Position numbers and translations under genes: made by a program
The notes under the pieces: model-generated
Told to the model about the DNA's origin: nothing
What the model saw: the letters and a program-made list of their open reading frames with translations, nothing else
The model's database searches: none
Origin: Shewanella aestuarii
GTDB taxonomy: Bacteria; Pseudomonadota; Gammaproteobacteria; Enterobacterales; Shewanellaceae
Reading direction: 5' to 3'
Assembly: GCF_011765625.1 (NCBI RefSeq)
Contig: NZ_CP050313.1
Span: forward strand, 2,724,501-2,788,500
DNA length: 64,000 nucleotides
Shown here: in pieces, positions 48,449 to 56,375 of the stretch
How the letters are laid out: every line of letters begins with the position of its first letter
How positions within the stretch are numbered: position 1 is the stretch's first letter

Positions 48449-48996
48449 TTATTTCGCTTTTGTTTGATTTCAAATAATCTAAGAACGATAGTACGTTCAT
48501 TAACAGATAACACGACACTATTAAGCTCGATTTTTTCAATTCGATATTTTTCAATATTCTGGTCATTAACAACCTTTAGTCGCTTAGATTGACCATTTTT
48601 TACGTTCCTTTGTTCCAACAAGGCAAATTGTTTACCATCATCAAATACGCCCAAAAGACTGTAAGCATAATCACCAATAAAAACCTGTTCTAAACTTCCA
48701 CTTTGTTTATCTTGATACTCTTTAGAAAGCTTTGGGTTTGGTTTCGGCTTAGGTTTAGGTTTGTCTTTGTTTTGTGCTTGTTTTTTTGGTGGCACGTCAT
48801 ATTTAGCAAAACTAGCCATTACTTTGCCAATTTCCTCTTCTGTATAAGGAGTATAATTGGTTCGCAACTCTACCTGTGCTATCACTTTATCATCTCTATT
48901 TTTAGATGAAACATCATAACGCTGATTAAAATCAATTAAGCTAAGAAGTAATGCGCTGATTGCCGCGCCTTGTATCCAGCGATCATTCAGAAGCAT
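48445..48996 (-). CDS. gspC: GspC-like inner-membrane protein
   Basis: This 183-aa protein has one membrane segment near the N-terminus (GAAISALLLSLI), a Lys/Pro-rich linker (DKPKPKPKPNPKLSK), and a strand-rich C-terminal ~80 residues (VFIGDYAYSLLGVFDDGKQFALLEQ) that resembles a homology-region domain of GspC/PilP proteins. It lacks the PDZ or coiled-coil end of full GspC. It overlaps the secretin gene by 4 bp, the position that GspC often holds relative to GspD. GspC/PilP is the link between the inner-membrane platform and the secretin. The assignment rests on architecture and position. Confidence 0.7.
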   Translation of the reverse strand: MLLNDRWIQGAAISALLLSLIDFNQRYDVSSKNRDDKVIAQVELRTNYTPYTEEEIGKVMASFAKYDVPPKKQAQNKDKPKPKPKPNPKLSKEYQDKQSGSLEQVFIGDYAYSLLGVFDDGKQFALLEQRNVKNGQSKRLKVVNDQNIEKYRIEKIELNSVVLSVNERTIVLRLFEIKQKRNK

Positions 48997-49570
48997 TAGC
49001 CGCCTCCACTTGGTATTTCTGAGCGAGTTGAGGGCCTAAAACATAAAAGCTGATTCCGATAGTACCGCCAGCTTCACCTAATGTTTTATCATCCATTTTA
49101 ACCAGTCGTAATGACAAGTCTTGTAAAGTGATGACTTCCGTCATTTGTCTTATATTCAGAAGAGCCTTTATAACATTCTTTGTTTTACCTCGAATGCCAA
49201 GCTTTAAGTTAAGAATAGTTAAATCAGTACCTGACTCAGCCATCCAAGAAGAGGTTGTCACCTTGACATCATGAATACCAAGTAATTTATCTAACTCTTC
49301 CATTTTCTTGAGTTTTAAAGATGATATGTCTTGCGTAACATTTATAGAAGCCAGTAGGTTTTGATTATGGTCTTTAGCTTCAGATAATATTTTTTGAAAG
49401 TCAGAACCTTGCTCCGACAATGAGTCAGCTTTATCTAATCGATCCTTTAGCTGCTGAATTTTAGTTACTTTACTATCTTGCCACTCCCATACTGGAAGCG
49501 CGACGAACTTAGCGAACACTAATATTCCCACGATAATCAACAGATTTTTTTTATTTGAAAATTCGCTCAT
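48983..49570 (-). CDS. gspM: GspM/PilO-like inner-membrane protein
   Basis: The 195-aa protein has one N-terminal membrane helix (NLLIIVGILVFAKFVALPVWEW), a coiled-coil region (KIQQLKDRLDKADSLSE), and a ferredoxin-like C-terminal domain by pattern. This is the GspM/PilO layout. It overlaps the GspL-like gene by one base and the GspC-like gene by 14 bp, so translation is coupled. It would support the platform and recruit GspL. No sequence motif is diagnostic, so position weighs heavily. Confidence 0.75.
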   Translation of the reverse strand: MSEFSNKKNLLIIVGILVFAKFVALPVWEWQDSKVTKIQQLKDRLDKADSLSEQGSDFQKILSEAKDHNQNLLASINVTQDISSLKLKKMEELDKLLGIHDVKVTTSSWMAESGTDLTILNLKLGIRGKTKNVIKALLNIRQMTEVITLQDLSLRLVKMDDKTLGEAGGTIGISFYVLGPQLAQKYQVEAANASE

Positions 49571-50715
49571 TAAACAACCTTCGTTTTAAAACTAATGCTG
49601 AAACGCTCACCTGTTCGAGACTCTCTTACGGCCCCAGAAAAGTTTGCTTCTGCAACAGATGGATGGGAGGATAATGCGCTAAGTATCACAGTAGCCTTAT
49701 CTGCAACGCCTGTAATTCGATATTGTCCTGATTGAAATGATACATTAGTTATTTGCATCCCCGAGTTTATAGCCATAGCTAATACATCAAAGGCATTCCA
49801 AGGAGTATCATCAACAATAATTTGATTTAAGAGAATTTGATTTAATTCAAGTTGATTTTTTAGATCATTCTGTGCATTTAGCGCTATTTCAACTTGAGAT
49901 TTATTCTCCTCAAACTTTTTAGACACACTTGTTTCTTGAAAAACTAAAAAACCACTAAACAGCACATTGTAAAGAGTAATCACACTAAAAAAAGTCAATA
50001 ATATTCTAAGATAAGGAATACTTTTCGCTTTTGAAGACGCTCTAGTCCCAACAAAAAATCGGAAAAATGAAGTAGCTAGAGTCTCTTTTGCCCCTTTGAT
50101 AAGTGACTTAGCAAGATTTTCTTCATTGATAACTGATACGTAATCTGGCATCGCTATTTCAGCGAGCTGACAAAATGACTCTTCATCAACGACAAAATCG
50201 TCTGCAATATATGACACAGGGCCTTTACGACTATGAGCGATGAATATATTGGGTTTATTCGCTGACTGAAGTTTAACTAGACTTTCACGTTTAGCCAAAA
50301 TGTATGATTCGGGTACAACAAATAATGCATTATTGCACATCAATTCGATTGTATTTTTATCTACAGTCCAAACCGAAACTGAACAAGATTGCTCATCCAA
50401 AGGATATGAATTAAAGAACTGAAGTGCATCGTTGTTATCTAACTCAAACTTTGCAGCTTTAATTGCTTCTTTTCCATCTGCAATTGGGTAGATATAATGG
50501 TTCTCGGAATAATGTTGCCGACCTAGCACAACAAATAATGCTTGTTTAGAATCAACATCAGAAAATGATATTTGTTTATTATCAGTTTCTACTATTATAG
50601 TCTGAACAGTATTACTAACGTATGCGAACCTTGATAGGAGCTTATTAAATAGATTAAGTTTCAAATTTGATACCGTTAAGCTAATTAAAGTAGTAAGGTT
50701 AATTAATGAAAGCAT
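49570..50715 (-). CDS. gspL: GspL/PilM-PilN-like platform protein
   Basis: The 381-aa protein has a cytoplasmic actin-like half (about 1-220: IIVETDNKQISFSDVDSKQALFVVLG), one membrane helix near residue 230 (ILLTFFSVITLYNVLFSGFLVF), and a PilN-like periplasmic half with a coiled coil and a ferredoxin-like end. This is the GspL design, which ties the GspE ATPase to the membrane. The start codon is uncertain: no strong ribosome site precedes the ATG at 50715. It is followed by gspM. Confidence 0.75.
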   Translation of the reverse strand: MLSLINLTTLISLTVSNLKLNLFNKLLSRFAYVSNTVQTIIVETDNKQISFSDVDSKQALFVVLGRQHYSENHYIYPIADGKEAIKAAKFELDNNDALQFFNSYPLDEQSCSVSVWTVDKNTIELMCNNALFVVPESYILAKRESLVKLQSANKPNIFIAHSRKGPVSYIADDFVVDEESFCQLAEIAMPDYVSVINEENLAKSLIKGAKETLATSFFRFFVGTRASSKAKSIPYLRILLTFFSVITLYNVLFSGFLVFQETSVSKKFEENKSQVEIALNAQNDLKNQLELNQILLNQIIVDDTPWNAFDVLAMAINSGMQITNVSFQSGQYRITGVADKATVILSALSSHPSVAEANFSGAVRESRTGERFSISFKTKVV

Positions 50716-50730
50716 TTCGTATAGGAATTG

Positions 50731-51594
50731 TTAGATATTTCTCTCTTGCAACAACATGGTGTATGGTTTGCTTCTTGGTTGTAACATTATATCTAAACTA
50801 CGATTGACTTCGATTTGATTCACTTTTGTTCGTATATCCACTCTAAAAATTCCAATTGGTGACATCTGCACATTTAATAAAAAGCTATCATAATCTTGTC
50901 TACCAGTTAACTCTGTCAATAATGTTCTGCTCATCGGCCCAACCAATCTCTGCTCAATAATTGCATTAACAACATTGACATCGTACATTATCGGAAGCAA
51001 GTCATTTGGAATCGTAAGTGGATTCATAAATGTTGTTGGGTATATGGTTGATGTTGCAACCATTTTTGAGATCATCTTAGGTGGAACCCCAAGAGAACTA
51101 TACTCATGCTGTAAAAACAGCAGATTTCTTTTAATTTTATCAGTTCCAGAATCCCACTCTGTAGATTTAGAACTTTTGTACTGTAATTTATTTATTTTTT
51201 CAGCCACATCTCTGGCCAATTCATCCGACATTCCAATCGCTGACAACCAACGTCTATGGCTAGCTTCCCCCATGAGATTAACAGGGTACAAACCTGCTAC
51301 ATCTTGTATTTCAACAGTGATCCCATCTCTTAACTTAAAAGGTTGACTATAAAGGTTCCAACCTTTGGGTAAGCCAATTGCCCTTGATGAACTCATATCG
51401 CTGACACTTAGCAGATACATAATCTCAGATTTAGCTGAATCAAGCTTTAAATCAGCTTCAATTCTTTCAGAAAAACCCTTAGCAATCTCGACTTGATCTC
51501 TTGCATTGTAACTAAAACCAATTGCCATAACAGTAATAAGTAATGTGATTAATAGCGCTTGTAGCAATGCGATACCTTTTTGCTTAGATATCAT
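50731..51594 (-). CDS. gspK: GspK-like minor pseudopilin
   Basis: The protein (about 287 aa) has a short prepilin leader and hydrophobic N-terminal helix (KQKGIALLQALLITLLITVMAIGF), followed by a helical insert and a pattern like GspK (EIAKGFSERIEADLKLDSAKSEIMYLL). The Glu at +5 is replaced, as usual in GspK. I placed the start at the ATG at 51594, after GGGAGA; the frame runs to 51609. Minor pseudopilins form the tip of the piston-like fibre. Confidence 0.82.
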   Translation of the reverse strand: MISKQKGIALLQALLITLLITVMAIGFSYNARDQVEIAKGFSERIEADLKLDSAKSEIMYLLSVSDMSSSRAIGLPKGWNLYSQPFKLRDGITVEIQDVAGLYPVNLMGEASHRRWLSAIGMSDELARDVAEKINKLQYKSSKSTEWDSGTDKIKRNLLFLQHEYSSLGVPPKMISKMVATSTIYPTTFMNPLTIPNDLLPIMYDVNVVNAIIEQRLVGPMSRTLLTELTGRQDYDSFLLNVQMSPIGIFRVDIRTKVNQIEVNRSLDIMLQPRSKPYTMLLQERNI

Positions 51595-52285
51595 CATTTC
51601 TCCCGTCATTCCATAATAACCACTTTGGATGCTGATCGACTAACGCAAACTCCCAATGAGTTTTCTTATCCCCATTTGATAAAATGACTTTTATTTTCTC
51701 AGGTAAAAGTCCTTTTTCAAGACTGTTGTAGTTTCGATACCACCCACGATCTTTTTCACCAATAGGAGCGGAAATTTCTCTTGCTTTCACTTCATTTGAA
51801 TACCAACCAAAGTATTCAAATTGAATATCAGAATAACCATCTAAAACAATAAATTGATGTGTAAAATCAAAATCCTGTTCTAAACTAATGAACACTTCCC
51901 TATACATTAACCATTCTTCATAAGTTAATGAGTAGGAAAAATTTGGATCTTGGTTTACTGAAAATCGTACTACTGCTGGAGTAGAAACATCAAACATCGC
52001 ATTTTGCACGACACCAACAAAGCCATCACTATTACCTTCAAAATAAATACGGGCATTTCCAGTGGTATTTTCCACCACATAAGGGAAAATACCACGCATG
52101 AGTCTTGGCATTAGTGCGTTTTGCTTAGCTTTATAAAAAGACTGGTTAAATCGGCCAAGATCTTGGCCCCATTTGTTACTGAATGTTGAGTAAGCGTAGC
52201 TTCCTATCAACACGGTTAGAGACATAATTGTTAATGCTACAAGAAGCTCCACCAATGAAAAGCCTCTATCTATTTTTCCTGCCAT
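51584..52285 (-). CDS. gspJ: GspJ-like minor pseudopilin
   Basis: The 233-aa protein starts with a type IV prepilin leader (KIDRG|FSLVELLVALTIM), with the +5 Glu present, then a strand-rich domain typical of GspJ length. It overlaps gspK by 11 bp (by 26 bp of the longer frame) and gspI by 16 bp. Conserved aromatic and Gly spacing near the end (YSDIQFEYFGWY) fits GspJ. Confidence 0.82.
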   Translation of the reverse strand: MAGKIDRGFSLVELLVALTIMSLTVLIGSYAYSTFSNKWGQDLGRFNQSFYKAKQNALMPRLMRGIFPYVVENTTGNARIYFEGNSDGFVGVVQNAMFDVSTPAVVRFSVNQDPNFSYSLTYEEWLMYREVFISLEQDFDFTHQFIVLDGYSDIQFEYFGWYSNEVKAREISAPIGEKDRGWYRNYNSLEKGLLPEKIKVILSNGDKKTHWEFALVDQHPKWLLWNDGRNDDI

Positions 52286-52695
52286 CTAAATAACCTGTAA
52301 TTGAAAACTTTTTGAAAGTTTCCCATTTGAAGAGTTAATGCTATACCCCAATTTTGGTATAATGTGTCAGGACGAATAAAATCACCATCAGGTCCAAGAA
52401 TAATCTGCCCTTTACTTTCGGCCAACTTTTCCGCTTTCCAATGATATTTAATCTGGTCAATGCTACCTTGTCCGCTATACCCTTCTTCAGAGAGTGAAGG
52501 GCCGCTATCAAATTGCTTTTGTATATCGGTCTTTATTAAACCTACAACTTGATGAATTTGAATACTTCTCTCAGCCACTCGACTAGAGTTCAAAGCGCCA
52601 CGATATACCATTGTCATCGCACTCAATACGATAAACAAAATAAAAGAGGCAAGTAACACTTCTAGTAATGTAAAGCCCGACTGTCTATTTTTCAT
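52270..52695 (-). CDS. gspI: GspI-like minor pseudopilin
   Basis: The 141-aa protein begins with a prepilin leader (KNRQSG|FTLLEVLLASFILFIV), including Glu at +5, then a short variable domain. The size and place between GspH-like and GspJ-like genes match GspI. It overlaps the gspH gene by 11 bp and gspJ by 16 bp. Confidence 0.82.
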   Translation of the reverse strand: MKNRQSGFTLLEVLLASFILFIVLSAMTMVYRGALNSSRVAERSIQIHQVVGLIKTDIQKQFDSGPSLSEEGYSGQGSIDQIKYHWKAEKLAESKGQIILGPDGDFIRPDTLYQNWGIALTLQMGNFQKVFNYRLFRWQEK

Positions 52696-53089
52696 GACTT
52701 GCTTTAACTAAATTAAGAACGCGTTTTTGAGAACCGGCTAAAAGCTCTAACTGTGAAATATTTGGCAAACCTAAAGGACCATAAACAAGACGTTGCTTAG
52801 GAAAGCTTATAAATTCGAATTGGTATGTTGTTGTTTGTTTACCCATTTCTATCTTTAAATTTGAACCATTAAAATCCAAAAAAACATTAGTTTCATTAAT
52901 AAATGCCTTTGATGAATAAAGCTTTAAACGACTTTCGAGCCTAAATTGCTCATTTCTTGCTTGAGAAGATTCAATTGTTTTGACTAGCGGTGGGGCCATC
53001 AATGACATCACCACTCCCACAATGACTAAGATCACCAATAACTCAATTAGTGTAAAGCCTCTGGATGAATGACCTACATTATTTGTCAT
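52685..53089 (-). CDS. gspH: GspH-like minor pseudopilin
   Basis: The 134-aa protein has the prepilin leader SSRG|FTLIELLVILVIVGVVM with Glu at +5, then a short domain. Order and length match GspH. It begins immediately after the stop of the GspF gene (53090), so the genes are coupled. Confidence 0.82.
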   Translation of the reverse strand: MTNNVGHSSRGFTLIELLVILVIVGVVMSLMAPPLVKTIESSQARNEQFRLESRLKLYSSKAFINETNVFLDFNGSNLKIEMGKQTTTYQFEFISFPKQRLVYGPLGLPNISQLELLAGSQKRVLNLVKASHEK

Positions 53090-54286
53090 TTAGAAACTAA
53101 TATCGTTGACAGAGACAATACTTAATAACATAACAACAACCACCCCACCAACAATACCGCCCATCACTAGAATGAGAAGAGGCTCAAGTAAAGATGTAAA
53201 TTTAGTCGCCCAGCTTTGAAAGTCATCTCTAGAACGCTCTGCGATCTCGTCAAATACAGGAGATAACTGCCCGCTTTCCTCTCCAACTTCTAATAAAGAG
53301 ACATAGAAGTCTGGATAGATGACACTTTTAGAAAGAGATTCAGTTAATCCAGAACCTTTTCTTATCGCATTACCGGCACTTTGTAAGCCACTGCGTATCT
53401 CGCTATGACCAACACTTTCGGTGGCTAATTCAATTGCCTTATCAACACTAATCCCAGCATTCATCATCATAGACATGGCCGCATTAAATCGAATACGCTC
53501 AACCATTACCACGACTTTTTTAACTAGCGGCGCTTTAGCAATGAGATGATCAAACTTAGCTTTATCAGATTCGCGTTGATAGTAAAGGAAAGCAATAAAA
53601 CCAATTAGCGCAATTCCGACATAGATTTGATAATTTTGTACCCAATCACTTACGTCTAGTAATAACTGCGTATAAAAAGGGAGGTTTTTCATTCCTTCAA
53701 ATAATCCACTCATTTGAGGAACAATGTAATTGAACACAAATAAGATACAGCTGACACACACTACCAAAATAACTGAAGGGTAAGTCAACGCTTGAATAAG
53801 GCTACGTTTGAGATCCCGCCTGAAACGTAAATCTTCAGACAACTTTGCAAAAACCCGATCCAAGGTACCACTTGCTTCGCCCAGCTTCACCATACTGACA
53901 TACAAATTATCAAAAATTTTAGGGTGCTTACTACAAACAGCAGCAATTCCTTCACCACGCTTTATATCTGTATGCATTTGCGTTAGCAGAACAGATAAGG
54001 CTCCACGGCTCTTATTCTTAGCTAAAAGCCCTATCGCCCTATCAATTCTCACTCCACTTTTTAAAAGTAGCGCCAACTCAGAAGTGACAAACTCCAGATC
54101 GTCAAGGTTTACAGAGCGCTTATTTAATGAGATCCCAGTATTGGTCGACTTCTTCTCACTAATAGATATTGGCTTAAGCTTTTGTGCAATTAACAACCGT
54201 TTTGCTTTTTCAAGATTATCAGCATCTAACTCGCCATTAATTTTTGCTCCATGAGAGTCATACGCGATATATGTGTAAGACGCCAT
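53090..54286 (-). CDS. gspF: GspF-like inner-membrane platform protein
   Basis: The 398-aa protein has the two repeated T2SSF domains (about 65-190 and 265-390) with three membrane helices, such as LTYPSVILVVCVSCILFVFNYIVP and PLLILVMGGIVGGVVVVMLLSIV. The GxRxDxAI pattern (KSGVRIDRAIGLL; NAGISVDKAIELA) occurs in both. The protein passes rotary motion from GspE to the pseudopilus. It overlaps gspE by one base. Confidence 0.93.
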   Translation of the reverse strand: MASYTYIAYDSHGAKINGELDADNLEKAKRLLIAQKLKPISISEKKSTNTGISLNKRSVNLDDLEFVTSELALLLKSGVRIDRAIGLLAKNKSRGALSVLLTQMHTDIKRGEGIAAVCSKHPKIFDNLYVSMVKLGEASGTLDRVFAKLSEDLRFRRDLKRSLIQALTYPSVILVVCVSCILFVFNYIVPQMSGLFEGMKNLPFYTQLLLDVSDWVQNYQIYVGIALIGFIAFLYYQRESDKAKFDHLIAKAPLVKKVVVMVERIRFNAAMSMMMNAGISVDKAIELATESVGHSEIRSGLQSAGNAIRKGSGLTESLSKSVIYPDFYVSLLEVGEESGQLSPVFDEIAERSRDDFQSWATKFTSLLEPLLILVMGGIVGGVVVVMLLSIVSVNDISF

Positions 54287-55944
54287 TAACCTGCTACCCT
54301 TATGACTTCTTCAACGGTTGAAATGCCAATAATTGCTTTGTATAAACCATCTTCCATTAAGGTTCTTCTTCCTAGCTTACGATTATGCTCTTTGGCTTTT
54401 AATACAAACTGCGTATCTTTTGGGATAGCTTTGAGTTCATCATCACAACGTAAGTACTCGATGACGGCAGTTCGCCCCTTATATCCACTGCCAGAACACT
54501 TGTCACAACCGACAGATTCAAAAAGATTGATCTTCTCAACACCGGATTGTTGTGCAATTTTCTTAAGATTATATTTTTCAATAAGGGCTGGGGCATTGCT
54601 ATGTGGTCTTGCACAGTGAACGCAAAGTTTTCTCGCAAGTCGTTGAGCGACAATAGATACAATTGCCGCATTCAGTAGAAACTCTTCAACACCTAAGTCC
54701 ATTAAACGAGTGTAGGCACTTGGTGCATCATTTGTATGAACCGTACTGAATACTAAATGCCCTGTTAAAGAAGATTGCATCGCAATACGCGCAGTTTCTT
54801 GATCTCGAATTTCACCAACCATAATGATGTCTGGATCTTGCCTTACAATACTACGAATACCTGCAGAGAAATCAAAGCCGATTTCAGGTTTAACTTGAAC
54901 CTGGTTAATCCCATCGAGTTGGTATTCCACAGGATCTTCCAAGGTTATGATCTTAACTTCAGGCGTATTCAACTCATTCAAGAAAGTATATAGACTTGTA
55001 GTTTTACCACTACCGGTTGGTCCTGTTAATAAAATAACACCGGCGGTATTTAATAGATCTTCTCGAATATAAGATTGGATATCTTCAGACAATCCTAATA
55101 CGGACATGTCATATGTAACCGAGTCTTTTCTAAGGAAGCGCAGCACAATACTTTCTGACTCATTTAGCGGTAATGCAGAAACACGTATATCAAGATCCGA
55201 ATTTGCTATTCGCATCTCAATTTTACCGTCTTGCGGACGACGCTTCTCGGCAATATCCATACCAGAAAGGATTTTCAATCTAGACACTAAGGGTAATTGT
55301 AATCGACTTGAAATTGATTCGACTTCATGTAGAACACCATCTATTCGAAAACGTGCTCGGTATCTGCCCTGCCAAGGTTCTAGATGCATATCAGAGGCAC
55401 CAGCCTTTACTGCACGCGTAATGAGTGAGTTCAGTAGGTTTACAACCGGCGCTTCACTGGCAAGCTCTCGAAGTTTATCTTCTTCAATATCCGTAAGTTC
55501 ATTCAAATCATCCATTGAATGACTCATTGATATATCAATGCGATTACTTAACGTCTGGATCTCTGAATTATGAGTAAGCAATACACTGTATTCAAAGTTC
55601 TGCTTTTGTAGATACTGCCTAACTTCTAAATCATACGGAGTCGCTGTAACAAATGACAATTGAGGCTCATCACTATAGATAAACCATTTTTTAGCTTCTA
55701 AAAATTCACTGTCGCAATTGAACTTTTCCGTTTTTAAAATAGCCGCGTCTATCTCATCAGCAGCACATATCTTAATATTCAATAACTGAGAGTAAATATC
55801 GACAACAGAATCCTCAGATAATGCTCCCATATTGACAAGTAACTGCTCTAATCGTCCACCATATTTTTTCTGGTAAACAGTAGCTTTTTCAATATCAGCT
55901 TCTGAGACTTTTGCCTGTTTTAATAGCTCATTCAATCTGCTCAT
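54286..55944 (-). CDS. gspE: GspE-like secretion ATPase
   Basis: This 552-aa ATPase drives pseudopilus assembly. The N-terminal GspE-N/MshE-N domain covers about 1-130, the catalytic domain 160-552. Walker A is GPTGSGKTT (308-316), then the ITLEDPVEYQ Asp box, Walker B IIMVGEIRDQETARIA and the His box TVHTNDAPSAYTRL. A zinc tetracysteine (two CxxC motifs, KLCVHCA and VGCDKCSGSG) follows, as in GspE and PilB. It overlaps the GspG gene by 4 bp. Confidence 0.95.
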   Translation of the reverse strand: MSRLNELLKQAKVSEADIEKATVYQKKYGGRLEQLLVNMGALSEDSVVDIYSQLLNIKICAADEIDAAILKTEKFNCDSEFLEAKKWFIYSDEPQLSFVTATPYDLEVRQYLQKQNFEYSVLLTHNSEIQTLSNRIDISMSHSMDDLNELTDIEEDKLRELASEAPVVNLLNSLITRAVKAGASDMHLEPWQGRYRARFRIDGVLHEVESISSRLQLPLVSRLKILSGMDIAEKRRPQDGKIEMRIANSDLDIRVSALPLNESESIVLRFLRKDSVTYDMSVLGLSEDIQSYIREDLLNTAGVILLTGPTGSGKTTSLYTFLNELNTPEVKIITLEDPVEYQLDGINQVQVKPEIGFDFSAGIRSIVRQDPDIIMVGEIRDQETARIAMQSSLTGHLVFSTVHTNDAPSAYTRLMDLGVEEFLLNAAIVSIVAQRLARKLCVHCARPHSNAPALIEKYNLKKIAQQSGVEKINLFESVGCDKCSGSGYKGRTAVIEYLRCDDELKAIPKDTQFVLKAKEHNRKLGRRTLMEDGLYKAIIGISTVEEVIRVAG

Positions 55945-56354
55945 CGATGGATAATATCCGCATCATCGCCTTCACCGCCTTCTTGACCATCACGGCCATA
56001 TGAAAACAAAGTAAACGGCTCACCATTATTCGTTGTACGAGAATAATTGTATGGATTACCCCAAGGGTCTAAAGGCACATCTCTTGGTAAATATGGTCCA
56101 TCCCAACCAGGCTTATTAGATGTTCTCAGCTCAGATAGACTCTCTGGATATGAACCAATATCTAAACGATAAGTATCAAGCGATGTTTGTAACATTTCCA
56201 TCTGTGCTTGAGCAGTCTTAATTTTAGATGAATCGACTTTAGAAAACATTGTTGGCGCGACGAGCGACATTAATAGCCCCAAAATCACAATCACAATCAA
56301 TAGTTCAATTAATGTAAAACCTTTAGTTTTTTTAACTTTTAAAATTTTAAACAT
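55941..56354 (-). CDS. gspG: GspG-like major pseudopilin
   Basis: The 137-aa protein has the leader KKTKG|FTLIELLIVIVILGLLMSLV with +5 Glu, then the GspG signature: a helix, the WDGPYLP block, DPWGNPY and a C-terminal Asp-rich calcium-binding loop. This is the main piston subunit. It is the first pseudopilin gene here, preceding GspE, whereas most type II clusters have G after F. It lies 21 bp after the SLBB export gene, so both probably share a transcript. Confidence 0.95.
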   Translation of the reverse strand: MFKILKVKKTKGFTLIELLIVIVILGLLMSLVAPTMFSKVDSSKIKTAQAQMEMLQTSLDTYRLDIGSYPESLSELRTSNKPGWDGPYLPRDVPLDPWGNPYNYSRTTNNGEPFTLFSYGRDGQEGGEGDDADIIHR

Positions 56355-56375
56355 ACAACTTACATCCTAATAAAT

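Noticed and set aside
46295..56354. MSHA-type pilus cluster
   Set aside because: The set has GspG-, GspH-, GspI-, GspJ- and GspK-like genes and lacks the MshA/B/C/D, MshM/N and MshO/P/Q order; it fits a type II-like system better.
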